Assembly: GCF_016785095.1 (NCBI RefSeq)
Contig: NZ_JAEKJB010000009.1
Location: forward strand, 62,001 to 126,000
Origin: Alloalcanivorax marinus
Lineage (GTDB): Bacteria > Pseudomonadota > Gammaproteobacteria > Pseudomonadales > Alcanivoracaceae
Reading direction: 5' to 3'
DNA length: 64,000 bases
In this document: piece by piece, positions 1 through 8,913 of the stretch
Layout of the letters: each line of letters starts with the position of its first letter
Position numbering within the stretch: the stretch's first letter is position 1
The notes under the pieces: generated by a model
The model's database searches: none
What the model saw: only the letters and a program-made list of their open reading frames with translations
What the model was told of the DNA's origin: nothing
Translations under genes and position numbers: made by a program

Positions 1-396
1 CACCAACTGCCGCTGCACCGGCTTGCCCGGCTCGGTGAAGCGGAACCCGCCCACCTCGGTGCGGCCCGGCTCCAACTGCAGCTCGGTGTGCATGCGCCGC
101 CGCAGGGTCGGCTCCACCCGGTCATCGAACTGGGTGATGTCCAGTTCATACAGGGTGGGGCCGAGGCGGCGGATATCGATGCGGTGATCCTCGCCCTCGC
201 TGCGCCAGCGGGTGCGGGTGCCGGTATTGCGCAGTTCGACCACCATCACGGCGGTGCCGTCCCGGTCTTCATGCAGGATGCGCAGGTCATCGTGCCAGGG
301 GGCCGGCACGCCAGGCAGCAGGCCGCCGCGCCAGGCGGCGACCAGGGACAGGATCAACAGGCCGACGATGGCCAGGAATCGGAAGGGGCGTTTCAT
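1..396 (-). CDS. Hypothetical membrane-anchored protein, 3' end cut off
   Basis: The gene is truncated by the left edge of the window, so its C-terminus is missing. The visible 132 codons begin at an ATG at 396. The protein opens with MKRPF and one hydrophobic stretch (about residues 5-22), which could be a signal peptide or an anchor. A soluble part rich in charged residues follows, with sequences such as VVELRNTG and ELDITQFDD. I do not recognise a family. It lies 52 bp downstream of the CoA-transferase on the same strand and may be the last gene of that operon. No catalytic motif is visible, so no function is proposed. Confidence 0.55.
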   Translation of the reverse strand, partial: MKRPFRFLAIVGLLILSLVAAWRGGLLPGVPAPWHDDLRILHEDRDGTAVMVVELRNTGTRTRWRSEGEDHRIDIRRLGPTLYELDITQFDDRVEPTLRRRMHTELQLEPGRTEVGGFRFTEPGKPVQRQLV

Positions 397-448
397 GCCG
401 GCAAGCTTCCCGGTTCCCGGTCATCGATGCAAGTGGCGACGGGCCGGA

Positions 449-1600
449 TCAGCCCTCCTTCACCAGCCGCGACCGGGCCGCCGAGCGCAGCGCCTCGTCG
501 TAATCGCCCAGCTCCGGCGGCGCGGTCACGGTGAGCGGCGGCTGGTGGTCGAAGCTCACCGGCGAGCGCACCGTGCGCCATTCGCCACCGGCCGGGTGAG
601 GCGCGTTGATCTCCAGCTGCAGGTGGCGGGCCTGGGGGTCGCGTAGCGCCTCGCTGCTGTCGTACATGGGCGCGTGGGGCACGTCCTCCTGTTCCAACCG
701 CTGGCACCAGGTGGCCCGGTCCCGTTGCTTGAAGCGCTCCCCCAACAGCTCGATCAACTGCTCCTGATGCTCGATGCGCTTCTCCCGGCTGCTGAAGCGT
801 TCATCGCGCAGCAGGTCCGGCTGGTCGATGGCGTTGGCCAGGCCCTGCCAGAATTTTTCCGGCGAGGACATGTGCAGCGCGATCCACTTGCCATCGCCAC
901 ACTCCAGCACATAGGACTGGGACACGCTGGGGCGGCTGTAGGGGGTCATCACCTCGCCCTCGGCGAAGTAATGGGTAAAGGCATCCAGGTTGAAGTGGCA
1001 CATGGCTTCCAGCATGGACACGTCCACCGCCCGGCCCCGGCCAGTGCGATGGCGTTCATGGAGCGCGCCGAGAATACCGTAGGCGGCGTAGAAGCCGGTC
1101 AGCGCATCGGCCATGGCCGGGCCCACCACGCGCGGATTCTCCGGGTTGATCAACAGCCCCAGAAAACCGCTGGCGGCCTGGGCCACGGTGTCGTAGGCCG
1201 GGCGGCCGGCGGCCGGTCCATCCTGGCCGAAACCGCTGATCGAGCAGTAGATCAGCTTCGGGTTAATGGCGCGCAGACGCTCCTCGCCGGCGCCCAGGCG
1301 CTCGGCGGTGCCGGGGCGGAAATTCTGGATGTAAACGTCGGCGTCGGCGATCAGCTGATCGAACAGCGCCAGGTCCTCCGGCTCCTTGGTGTTGAGCGTG
1401 ACGCTGCGCTTATTGCGGTTGTAGGTCTGGAAATGGGGACTGTAGAGGCCGCCCTTGAAAGCGCGGAACGGATCGCCGCTGCCCGGCCTTTCCACCTTGA
1501 TCACTTCCGCGCCCAGGTCCGCCAGCAACATGCCCGCGTTGGGCCCGGTGATAAAGGTGCCCTGCTCGATCACCCGTACTCCTTCGAGAACCTTGATCAT
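449..1600 (-). CDS. CaiB/BaiF (class III) CoA-transferase
   Basis: This 383-residue protein has the length and sequence of family III acyl-CoA transferases (formyl-CoA transferase/CaiB type), which move CoA between carboxylic acids through an aspartyl-CoA thioester. The N-terminus (EGVRVIEQGTFITGPNAGMLL, then LGAEVIKVERPGSGDP) is the classic CoA-binding start of the family. GPAMADALTG around residue 160 carries the expected catalytic aspartate. Its ATG overlaps the stop of the citryl-CoA lyase-like gene by four bases, so the two are translationally coupled. Context suggests it supplies or consumes a CoA thioester for that lyase, perhaps citrate, citramalate or a related acid. The substrate cannot be read from sequence. 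Confidence 0.9.
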   Translation of the reverse strand: MIKVLEGVRVIEQGTFITGPNAGMLLADLGAEVIKVERPGSGDPFRAFKGGLYSPHFQTYNRNKRSVTLNTKEPEDLALFDQLIADADVYIQNFRPGTAERLGAGEERLRAINPKLIYCSISGFGQDGPAAGRPAYDTVAQAASGFLGLLINPENPRVVGPAMADALTGFYAAYGILGALHERHRTGRGRAVDVSMLEAMCHFNLDAFTHYFAEGEVMTPYSRPSVSQSYVLECGDGKWIALHMSSPEKFWQGLANAIDQPDLLRDERFSSREKRIEHQEQLIELLGERFKQRDRATWCQRLEQEDVPHAPMYDSSEALRDPQARHLQLEINAPHPAGGEWRTVRSPVSFDHQPPLTVTAPPELGDYDEALRSAARSRLVKEG

Positions 1601-2409
1601 GAGCCTTGCTCCTCGAAACCGGCGGGCACCTCGCCCTGGTATTCCACTTCCCGGGACGCCTGATAGGACAGCGCGAAGCCGATGGAGTGGTTCATTTCCT
1701 CGAACAGGTGGGCGATCAGGCCGGCGCTGCGGGCCAGAATCGGCACCCCGCGCAAAGCCTTGAGCGGGAAGTCCGCGCCCAGCAGCACCGCCGGAATCGC
1801 CGCCGACACGTTCAGCCGCAGGTCCTTGCCCACCACGTCCGGAATCACCCGCTCCACCGCCTCGGCGATCTCCACGTAACGCTGGCCGGCGCCGGCCTCG
1901 CTGGAGGTTTTGAACAGCGCCGCCACGCGCGGGTCACGGGCCTTGTGCAGGGGGTGGCCATAGCCGGGAATGGCGCGTTTGGCGGCGCGGTACTCGGACA
2001 CCACCGCGTGGGCGGCCCGGTCCAGGTCCTCGCCCTGCTCCCGGGCGCGCCGGTCGATGGCGTCGAACAGTTCACCGGCCTGTTGCGCGGCGCCCAGGAT
2101 CACCGAGCCGCAGCCCAGCAACCCGGCGGCCACCGCGCCCTGCACCGCCTCCGGCGCCGCCGCGTAGGTCATGCGCGCCGCCTGCACGCTGGGCACCAGG
2201 CCGTGCTCGGCGATAGCCACCAGGGTGGCGTCCAGCACCGCCCGGGTGGCCGGCGTGGTCTGGCGGCCGGTAAGCAGCAGGTAGAAATAATCGGTGAAGG
2301 ACAGCTTGCCGATGGCGTCCTGGCACAGGTCCAGGCCGCGCACCACGATGGTGTCCTGGTTGGAGGTACAGATGGCGGTCTTGGGAACCGTTTCCTTACC
2401 AATCTTCAT
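1597..2409 (-). CDS. Citryl-CoA lyase-like protein (short citrate synthase fold)
   Basis: The 270-residue protein resembles the C-terminal catalytic part of citrate synthase. It contains GYGHPLHKARDPR near the middle and a histidine-bearing AHLFEEMNHSIGF near the end, and is far shorter than the 420-440 residues of true citrate synthase. Proteins of this length are annotated as citryl-CoA lyase, which splits citryl-CoA to acetyl-CoA and oxaloacetate. I chose the ATG at 2409 (MKIGKETV). An in-frame ATG at 2436 lies inside an inverted repeat that looks like the shared operator and has no visible ribosome binding site. The coupled CoA-transferase could generate the citryl-CoA. The acid actually used is an inference. 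Confidence 0.8.
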   Translation of the reverse strand: MKIGKETVPKTAICTSNQDTIVVRGLDLCQDAIGKLSFTDYFYLLLTGRQTTPATRAVLDATLVAIAEHGLVPSVQAARMTYAAAPEAVQGAVAAGLLGCGSVILGAAQQAGELFDAIDRRAREQGEDLDRAAHAVVSEYRAAKRAIPGYGHPLHKARDPRVAALFKTSSEAGAGQRYVEIAEAVERVIPDVVGKDLRLNVSAAIPAVLLGADFPLKALRGVPILARSAGLIAHLFEEMNHSIGFALSYQASREVEYQGEVPAGFEEQGS

Positions 2410-2435
2410 TATTCTGATCCATCCGATGAGTGACA

Positions 2436-2473
2436 TTTCAACAAAGCGTAGAAGGGGGCTATAGTTGTTGAAA
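2436..2473. promoter_or_regulatory. Candidate LysR operator (9-bp inverted repeat)
   Basis: TTTCAACAA (2436-2444) and TTGTTGAAA (2465-2473) form a perfect 9-bp inverted repeat with a 20-base spacer. It lies between the divergent lyase gene and the LysR gene. LysR-type regulators commonly bind dyads in such shared promoter regions, so this is a plausible autoregulatory and activation site. Confidence 0.5.
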
Positions 2474-2537
2474 GTGATAAATATCCATAAAAATGATCGA
2501 TGGCATCACTAGTCCACACAGACGGTAGAAACGCCCC

Positions 2538-3440
2538 ATGGAACTCCGACACCTGCGCTATTTCGCCGCCCTGGCGGAAACCCTCAACTTCACCCGCGCC
2601 GCCGAGAAGTGCCATGTCACCCAGTCCACCCTGTCCCACCAGATCAAGCAGATGGAAACCGAGCTGGACACCCGCCTGTTCGAGCGCATCGGCAAGCGGG
2701 TGGTGATCACCGAGGCCGGCGACACCTTCCTGAGCCGCATCATGCCGGCCCTGCAGCAGATCGACGGCGCCGTCAGCACACTCCACCAGCCCTCCGACGC
2801 GGTGCAGGGCGAGGTGCGCGTGGCGGTGATCCAGAGCTTCAACACCCGTCTGGTGCCGGCCTGCATCTCCGCCTTCCTGGACCGCTACCCGGCCCTGCGC
2901 ATCAAGGTGGAGGAGCTGCCCCAGCACCGCATCGTCGAGCGACTCAAATCCGGCGACCTGGATCTCGGCATCGCCTACCGGCCGCCGGACGACCAGGACC
3001 TCTGGTTCGAACCGCTCTACAACGAGGAAATGGTGCTGGTGGTGGCCGACTGGCATCCCTTCGCCAGCCGCAAGCGGGTGCGCATGGTGGAACTGAACAA
3101 CCTGCGCATGACCCTGCTGCCGCCGCAGTACTCCACCCGCCAGTTGATCGACGAACACTTCCGCTCCGCCAACGCCCAGCCCCAGGTGGTGGTGGAGCTG
3201 GATTCCATCGGCGCCATGATCCAGCTGATCCGTAAATCCGAGCTGGCCGGCATCGTCGGCGAGATCGCCATCGCCGACACCGACGGCGTCAGCGTGGTGC
3301 CCCTGGAAAACCCGACGCCGATCCGCACCCCGGGCTTGCTGTGGATGCGTGGCGGCGGCGTACCCGCCGCCAGCCAGGCGTTCGCCAAACAGATCCGGCG
3401 CGTGCTCAAGGACACCAGGCCTCGTGACGAAACGCCCTGA
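2538..3440 (+). CDS. LysR family transcriptional regulator
   Basis: The 300-residue protein begins directly with the LysR winged helix-turn-helix (MELRHLRYFAALAETLNFT, then AAEKCHVTQSTLSHQIKQME, residues 1-60). A periplasmic-binding-protein-like effector domain follows (about 90-295) and includes the typical DLDLGIAYRP segment. It resembles the CynR/CbbR branch of the family. It is divergent from the citryl-CoA lyase/CoA-transferase operon with about 130 bp between starts, the standard arrangement for a LysR protein controlling its neighbours, probably in response to an organic acid or CoA-ester-related metabolite. The effector is unknown. Confidence 0.92.
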   Translation: MELRHLRYFAALAETLNFTRAAEKCHVTQSTLSHQIKQMETELDTRLFERIGKRVVITEAGDTFLSRIMPALQQIDGAVSTLHQPSDAVQGEVRVAVIQSFNTRLVPACISAFLDRYPALRIKVEELPQHRIVERLKSGDLDLGIAYRPPDDQDLWFEPLYNEEMVLVVADWHPFASRKRVRMVELNNLRMTLLPPQYSTRQLIDEHFRSANAQPQVVVELDSIGAMIQLIRKSELAGIVGEIAIADTDGVSVVPLENPTPIRTPGLLWMRGGGVPAASQAFAKQIRRVLKDTRPRDETP

Positions 3441-3664
3441 ACGCGGCGCGCCTCCCCCTCACATCTCCTCTCCATCCTCCTGATCGGCACCCCGAGGGCC
3501 TGCCGGCCGATCATCGACCCCATCGTTGATAACAATTCAAACAAATCATTTTTGTCGATAATCAGGCCCACCTAGCATCCGACGTCAGACGTTGCCAATA
3601 AACGATTGCTCGTCGAAACAACAAAAAACCTCCCTATAAGCAAAAAAAGTAATATGGAGTTTTC
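3441..3664. promoter_or_regulatory. AT-rich leader upstream of the porin operon
   Basis: This 224-bp gap is strikingly richer in A and T than the surrounding coding DNA, particularly 3525-3660 with several A and T runs. It probably holds the promoter of the porin/sulfatase/cytochrome genes. No specific operator is convincing. A GGAG at 3656-3659 serves the porin ATG. Confidence 0.4.
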
Positions 3665-4786
3665 ATGATTAGAAAGTTCGCTGTCGCGACACTGCTAGGT
3701 GCCTGCTTGACGTGTCCTCCCCTGCAAGCGGAGGGCTTATCGATATACGGGGCTATCAACCTGACCCTTGAGCACGTCGGCGCCACTCCGGATATAAAGG
3801 ACCAGATCAAGGTCAGCGATTCCTATTCGTGGATCGCCCTGCGCTCCGACCATGACATCAATGATGACCTCAGCGTACATGCCGTGGCTCAGACCATGTT
3901 CGACAGCTCCGGGAGTACCGAACCCTCTTCAATCAATAATGGTTTTTGCGAGGACCAGTGCTACATCGGCCTGAAAAGTCGCCGATACGGAGCATTGAAG
4001 GCCGGCTACTTTCAGGTGCACAACCCGACGGGCATTCTGCGGTGGGATGGCGCCGCCGCTTATATGGGCATGAGCACCCTGATGCTGCCGCTCGTCTACG
4101 GCAATGGACAGACCTTCTCATCATCGGCGGGCGGACGGGTTCGCAACGTCGTCGAATACAGCACCCCGGCCTGGAAAGGCCTGAAGACGTCCTATTTCTT
4201 CGCGCGTCCGAATGAGGAACTCACCACGTCCGGCAACGCCGGCCGGCTCTATGGCGGTACTTTCACCTACACCAACGGTAATTGGTTCGCTTTGTACTCT
4301 CACCTGCGCACGGAAAACAGCAGTTCCATTTCCGCCGTGGATGACTTCCGGATTCGCGGCAACCGGTTCGCGCTCAGCTATTCGCCGAAACAAGGGCTGA
4401 ACGCGGCGGTGGTGGTCGACCGGCAGACCACCGACGATCCGAACTATGCCACCGGCATGACCCGCACCACCGTCGGCGTTCCGGTCTGGTACCGCCACGG
4501 CAAGCATGTTTTCGCCGGCACCTACGCCAGAGCCTCCGAAATATCGGGAATAGATGATTCCGGCGCGCAATTCGGCATGGCGGGCTATTCCTATTTCCTG
4601 ACCCGCTCCACCAATTTGTATGTCAGCTACTCAAGAATCTTTAACCAGAAGAACGCTAAATACGACTTCCAGACTCATGCCCAGGTGGGTGGTCTGCAAG
4701 GACCGCCGAGCTTTGTCTCCAACCTGCCATCCGGCGCCGACCCACGCGCTTTCCAGATCGGCATAAGACACAGCTTTCTTCTCTAA
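3665..4786 (+). CDS. Outer-membrane porin (Gram-negative porin type)
   Basis: The 373-residue protein has a cleavable signal peptide (about 1-22, ending PPLQA). Many short alternating hydrophobic segments follow, and the C-terminus ends in FQIGIRHSFLL, with the aromatic/hydrophobic terminus usual for beta-barrels. SIYGAINLTLEHV after the signal and YIGLKSRRYGALKAGYF near residue 100 are typical of trimeric general porins. It stands first in a plus-strand series with the sulfatase (28 bp later) and the octahaem cytochrome, so it probably admits the sulfatase substrate, perhaps an anionic sulfate ester. The ribosome binding site is GGAG. Composition and upstream DNA are more AT-rich than the flanking genes, hinting at acquisition by transfer. 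Substrate is inferred only. Confidence 0.82.
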   Translation: MIRKFAVATLLGACLTCPPLQAEGLSIYGAINLTLEHVGATPDIKDQIKVSDSYSWIALRSDHDINDDLSVHAVAQTMFDSSGSTEPSSINNGFCEDQCYIGLKSRRYGALKAGYFQVHNPTGILRWDGAAAYMGMSTLMLPLVYGNGQTFSSSAGGRVRNVVEYSTPAWKGLKTSYFFARPNEELTTSGNAGRLYGGTFTYTNGNWFALYSHLRTENSSSISAVDDFRIRGNRFALSYSPKQGLNAAVVVDRQTTDDPNYATGMTRTTVGVPVWYRHGKHVFAGTYARASEISGIDDSGAQFGMAGYSYFLTRSTNLYVSYSRIFNQKNAKYDFQTHAQVGGLQGPPSFVSNLPSGADPRAFQIGIRHSFLL

Positions 4787-4814
4787 GCTCACTACCTGAA
4801 AAAAGGAACCCACC

Positions 4815-6506
4815 ATGCCTCGCTATTTTGCAGACTGGTCCAGAATTCTGATCGCGCTTTCTTTCTCCTGCGTCGCCACCACCACTTTCTCCGCCGTCCC
4901 GGACACCAAACCGCGCCCGAACGTGCTGGTGATCGTGGCCGACGATCTCGGCTATTCCGATATCGGCGCCTTTGGCGGGGAAATCGATACGCCCAACCTG
5001 AATGACCTCGCCAATGAAGGTCGCGTTTTCTCCGACTTCTATGTCGCTCCGGCCTGCTCGCCCACCCGCGCGCAGCTGTTCTCGGGGGCCGATCATCACC
5101 TGGTGGGCCTGGGCACTATGGCCGAGAACCTCCCGCTGACCCCCGGGGCAAAGGGCAAGCCTGGTTACGAAGGGGAATTGAACGACAAAGCGCTATCATT
5201 ACCGCAAATACTGCTCGATCACGGTTACCACACGTACATGACCGGCAAATGGCATCTGGGTAGTTCTCGGGCCAACCGACCCGGTGCCCGGGGCTTCGAA
5301 CGTTCCTTCGCGCTGCTGGACGGCGCAGCCAATCACTTTAATCAGGATGGCGCCTTTATCCCCCCTGGCCAGCAACAAATGCCGAAAGCGCAATACACCG
5401 AGAACGACCAACCTACGGACCTGCCCAAGGACTTTTACTCCTCGGATTTCTATACGAGCAAAATGCTCTCGTATCTGAAAGAGCGGCATGACTCCGACGA
5501 CGAAGCCCCTTTCTTCGCCATGCTTTCCTACACGGCACCGCACTGGCCGCTTCAGGCGCCAACCTCCTACATCGAAAAATACCAGGGACGTTACGACTCG
5601 GGTTATCAGGCCATCAGACGCGCCCGCCTGGAAAGGATGAAGGCGCTCGGTCTGACTGATGCCACCGACACCGTCTCCAGCGATGAAGGTCTGGCGGCGA
5701 GCTGGCGGCAACTCCCTGATCAAGAACGCGCGCGGGAAGCCAGGCGCATGGAGATATACGCGGCCATGGTTGATAACATGGATCACAACATCGGCCGAGT
5801 GATCAATTACCTGGAATCATCCGGTGACCTGGAAAACACCGTGATTCTGTTTTTCTCGGACAACGGCGCCGACGGCACCACCGGCAAGGGCCTTTTCGAG
5901 CCCACCTTCGCATACTACGACAACACCATGAAGAACATGGGAACCGGAACGTCCTATGTCATGTATGGGCCACACTGGGCGCATGTCAGCTCCACGCCGC
6001 TTCGCGGAACCAAGACGATGACCTCGGAGGGCGGCATATCCTCTCCTTTGATCATCAGCATGCCCGGAGTGGACGGTGACGGGGCACCGAACAGGAGCGT
6101 TATCAATGTGATGGACGTCCTTCCCACCATACTGGATATTGCCAGAATCCCGGTGCCCGGCGGCAAGTACAACGGACGAGACGTCATCACGCCAATGGGA
6201 CGTTCGTGGCTGCCAATGATTTCCGGCGACATTGACATCATGCCCGAACAGGACCATGCCGTGGGCTGGGAATTGTTCAGCCGCAGAGGGATTCGCCAAG
6301 GCGATTGGAAGATGCTCTGGATCGATCCCCCCAATGGCACCGGCCAGTGGCAGCTTTATGACCTTAACGCCGACAGAGGTGAGACCCGTGATCTCTACAA
6401 AGAAAACCCCAAGGTCGCCAAGCGGCTCAAGAAGGAGTGGGACAACTATGTGGAGCGGGTCGGCGTCCAGCTAAACCCGTATCCGTGGCCGGAATTCATC
6501 CGATAG
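4815..6506 (+). CDS. Secreted arylsulfatase-type sulfatase
   Basis: The 563-residue protein has a signal peptide (about 1-27) and then the alkaline-phosphatase-superfamily sulfatase domain. NVLVIVADDLGYSDIG (about 36-51) gives the metal-binding aspartates. CSPTRAQLFSG starts at Cys81 and is the CxPxR signature whose cysteine becomes formylglycine. GKWHLG and FFSDNGADG follow as further active-site motifs. It hydrolyses sulfate esters, presumably in the periplasm. Maturation needs a formylglycine-generating enzyme, which is not present in this window. A good ribosome site (AAGGA) precedes the ATG. It lies between a porin and a multihaem cytochrome/TPR gene, suggesting a dedicated uptake and desulfation unit. 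The exact sulfate ester cannot be told. Confidence 0.92.
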   Translation: MPRYFADWSRILIALSFSCVATTTFSAVPDTKPRPNVLVIVADDLGYSDIGAFGGEIDTPNLNDLANEGRVFSDFYVAPACSPTRAQLFSGADHHLVGLGTMAENLPLTPGAKGKPGYEGELNDKALSLPQILLDHGYHTYMTGKWHLGSSRANRPGARGFERSFALLDGAANHFNQDGAFIPPGQQQMPKAQYTENDQPTDLPKDFYSSDFYTSKMLSYLKERHDSDDEAPFFAMLSYTAPHWPLQAPTSYIEKYQGRYDSGYQAIRRARLERMKALGLTDATDTVSSDEGLAASWRQLPDQERAREARRMEIYAAMVDNMDHNIGRVINYLESSGDLENTVILFFSDNGADGTTGKGLFEPTFAYYDNTMKNMGTGTSYVMYGPHWAHVSSTPLRGTKTMTSEGGISSPLIISMPGVDGDGAPNRSVINVMDVLPTILDIARIPVPGGKYNGRDVITPMGRSWLPMISGDIDIMPEQDHAVGWELFSRRGIRQGDWKMLWIDPPNGTGQWQLYDLNADRGETRDLYKENPKVAKRLKKEWDNYVERVGVQLNPYPWPEFIR

Positions 6507-6579
6507 AATCCCGGTCGCGATTCACGAGGGCGGCTCGCGGGCTGCCCGCAATTGGTCGAGGAAGAGCCCCCGGGGTGCC

Positions 6580-8856
6580 ATGAATAGACGCATACCGTTG
6601 GCGGTTACCGCGTTCTTACTCCTTATCGCCTCCCTGTGTTTTACACTTTTCCGGGCAAGCACGGATTCGACCGCTGACACGATGGCCAGTGCAGAAGACG
6701 CGACCTTCGTCGGCTCTGAGACCTGCGCTGGCTGTCACCAGGGTGTTTACCATAGCTGGCGGGACAGCCAGCACGCCCGGGCGATGCAACATGCCCGCGC
6801 CGAAACCGTGCTCGGCGACTTCAATGGCGTGGACTTCAAAGCACCCGGTATCGCCGCCACCTTCCTTCGCCGCGACAACGACTTCATGATCCGAACCGCG
6901 GGACCGGAAGGACCCGAACGGGAATTCAAGGTCCTCTATACCTTCGGGGTCAGCCCCCTGCAACAGTATCTTCTGGATGTGGGGAGAGGAAGGCTGCAAG
7001 CGTTCTCCGTGGCCTGGGACAGCCGACCAGTCAACCAGGGCGGGCAACGTTGGTTCTCATTGGATACCCCGGATGGCGACGGCGCCGCCGGGCCAGCTCA
7101 TTGGCTGCGACCGGACCAGAACTGGAATGCCATGTGCGCGGATTGCCACGTCACCAACTTTCAAAAGAACTACCTCCCCGAACAGGAGCGATTTGAAAGC
7201 AGATTTTCCGAGCTCGGGGTGGGATGCGAATCCTGCCATGGCCCGGCGAGCATGCACATACGATGGGCGCGGGGCGACAAAACATTGGCGCATTCTGGAT
7301 TGCAGCGGGTTCTGGACGCCCCTCGCCAATCCGATTGGCGACGGGCGGCGGGTGAAAGCGCCGCCCATAAGGTAAGTAAGGGTCAGGGTAATGACGGGCA
7401 GGAGGTTTGCGCACAATGCCACAGCCTCCGCCACCCGGTTCGGGAAGGCATGCAAGACGGTGGCGCCTTCCTCGATCATTATCGACCGGAGCTGATTCAT
7501 CCTCCCCTGTACCATGCCGACGGCCAACAACGGGCCGAGGTTTTCATCACCGGTTCCTTTGAGCAAAGCAGGATGGCCATGGCGGGCGTGAGCTGCGTTG
7601 ATTGCCACGATCCACACACTCAACAAACCTACGCGCCAGACAATACACTCTGCACCCGCTGCCATGCCGAGGCGCAATTCGACCGGCCCGATCATCACTT
7701 TCATCCTCCTGGGGCGGAAGGCGCGCAATGCGTTAACTGCCATATGCCGGAAACCACTTATATGAAAGTGGATCCACGCCGGGATCACCGTATCGCCGTA
7801 CCGAGACCCGATCTCAGCGTAACGCTGGGCGTTCCCAATGCTTGCAATGGGTGCCATGACGACAAGTCACCGGCGTGGGCCGCGCGCCAGCTCCGCGAAC
7901 AACATCCGGACGGCCGCTGGCGCACCCAGCACCATGGCATGATCTTTTCAGCAGCTGATGCGGGAGATCCATCGGCACAGCCGGATCTTCGGCGCCTATC
8001 CACCTCAAGGACCCACTCTCCCATGGTGCAGGCCAGTGCCGCCGCCAGACTGGACCCGCTGGATCGGGAAAACCGACCCATACTGGCGCGCCTTCTGCGG
8101 AGTGACGATCCGCTGCTACGCCAGGGCGCCCTGGAAAGCGCAGCGGGACTGCCCGCCGAAGAGAGGACCGAGGTCTTGGCACCGTTGCTCAAAGACCAGT
8201 ACCGAAGCCTTCGGTCCAGCGCGGCACGACTCCTGGCGGGCGCCCCAAACGCCCCGCCAGCCCTGTCGTCCGCGCTTGAGGACTATGAAAAGGAACTGCG
8301 ACTAAACAGTGATCGCGCCGAATATTTGAATCGAAAGGCACTGCTGGAAATGGCGTTACGGCGGGACAACCCGGCGCGGCACTGGTTGCTCGCCATCGAG
8401 CGTGATCCATCCAGCCCGCAGAGCTATCTCAACCTTGCCAGCTATTGGTCATCCCGAGAGCGGGAGTCGAAAGGCGAAGCGGTCTTGCTCGACGGGCTAT
8501 CGCATGCCCCCACTTCCGCCAGGCTCCACGAGGCGCTGGGGCTCTCTCTAGTGCGCCAGCGCCGCAACGAGGAGGCGCTGGACGCGTTTCAGAAAGCCCA
8601 TCGGCTACAGCCCGGCAACCCCCGTTACAGCTATGTGCTGGCGGTGGCGCTTTTCGACAGCGAACCAGAACAGGCGCTTTCCCTGATCGACGACGCCATC
8701 CGCAAGCACCCGTTTGATCACGATTTGCTCTGGGCCGCGGCATCCTTCAATGCCCGCGCGGGTCGCCGGCAAGAGGCGTTGATCCATGCCCAGGAGATAC
8801 TGTCTCACTATCCGGAAGATCAACGTGTACGGCGATTGCTGGATCTGTTGCAGTAA
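6580..8856 (+). CDS. Octahaem c-type cytochrome with C-terminal HEAT/TPR region
   Basis: This 758-residue protein starts with a membrane-anchor-like signal (about 5-26). It carries eight CxxCH haem-binding motifs over residues 49 to about 430: CAGCH, CADCH, CESCH, CAQCH, CVDCH, CTRCH, CVNCH and CNGCH. The spacing recalls cytochrome c554/nitrite-reductase-like multihaem proteins. The remaining third has no haem motifs and is helical. It begins with HEAT-like segments (LLRSDDPLLRQGALESA) and then tetratricopeptide repeats (EALDAFQKAHRLQPGNPRYSY). The protein is probably periplasmic, tethered to the inner membrane, transferring electrons while the TPR part binds a partner. It is 73 bp downstream of the sulfatase and probably co-transcribed. 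A redox role tied to the desulfated product is an inference. Confidence 0.88.
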   Translation: MNRRIPLAVTAFLLLIASLCFTLFRASTDSTADTMASAEDATFVGSETCAGCHQGVYHSWRDSQHARAMQHARAETVLGDFNGVDFKAPGIAATFLRRDNDFMIRTAGPEGPEREFKVLYTFGVSPLQQYLLDVGRGRLQAFSVAWDSRPVNQGGQRWFSLDTPDGDGAAGPAHWLRPDQNWNAMCADCHVTNFQKNYLPEQERFESRFSELGVGCESCHGPASMHIRWARGDKTLAHSGLQRVLDAPRQSDWRRAAGESAAHKVSKGQGNDGQEVCAQCHSLRHPVREGMQDGGAFLDHYRPELIHPPLYHADGQQRAEVFITGSFEQSRMAMAGVSCVDCHDPHTQQTYAPDNTLCTRCHAEAQFDRPDHHFHPPGAEGAQCVNCHMPETTYMKVDPRRDHRIAVPRPDLSVTLGVPNACNGCHDDKSPAWAARQLREQHPDGRWRTQHHGMIFSAADAGDPSAQPDLRRLSTSRTHSPMVQASAAARLDPLDRENRPILARLLRSDDPLLRQGALESAAGLPAEERTEVLAPLLKDQYRSLRSSAARLLAGAPNAPPALSSALEDYEKELRLNSDRAEYLNRKALLEMALRRDNPARHWLLAIERDPSSPQSYLNLASYWSSRERESKGEAVLLDGLSHAPTSARLHEALGLSLVRQRRNEEALDAFQKAHRLQPGNPRYSYVLAVALFDSEPEQALSLIDDAIRKHPFDHDLLWAAASFNARAGRRQEALIHAQEILSHYPEDQRVRRLLDLLQ

Positions 8857-8877
8857 CGGTCGGGGCGGGGGACAGGG

Positions 8878-8906
8878 AAGCCAAGGGGAGCGACGCCCCT
8901 TGGCTT
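8878..8906. terminator. Strong hairpin between convergent genes
   Basis: AAGCCAAGGGG (8878-8888) pairs perfectly with CCCCTTGGCTT (8896-8906) across a 7-base loop. It sits between the ends of the cytochrome gene (+) and fdhA (-) and probably ends both transcripts, although no clear T-run follows on either side. Confidence 0.65.
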
Positions 8907-8913
8907 GATCGGA

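Noticed and set aside
2410..2436. A longer start for the citryl-CoA lyase-like gene at 2436.
   Set aside because: It overlaps the predicted operator, has no ribosome site and adds residues atypical of the family.
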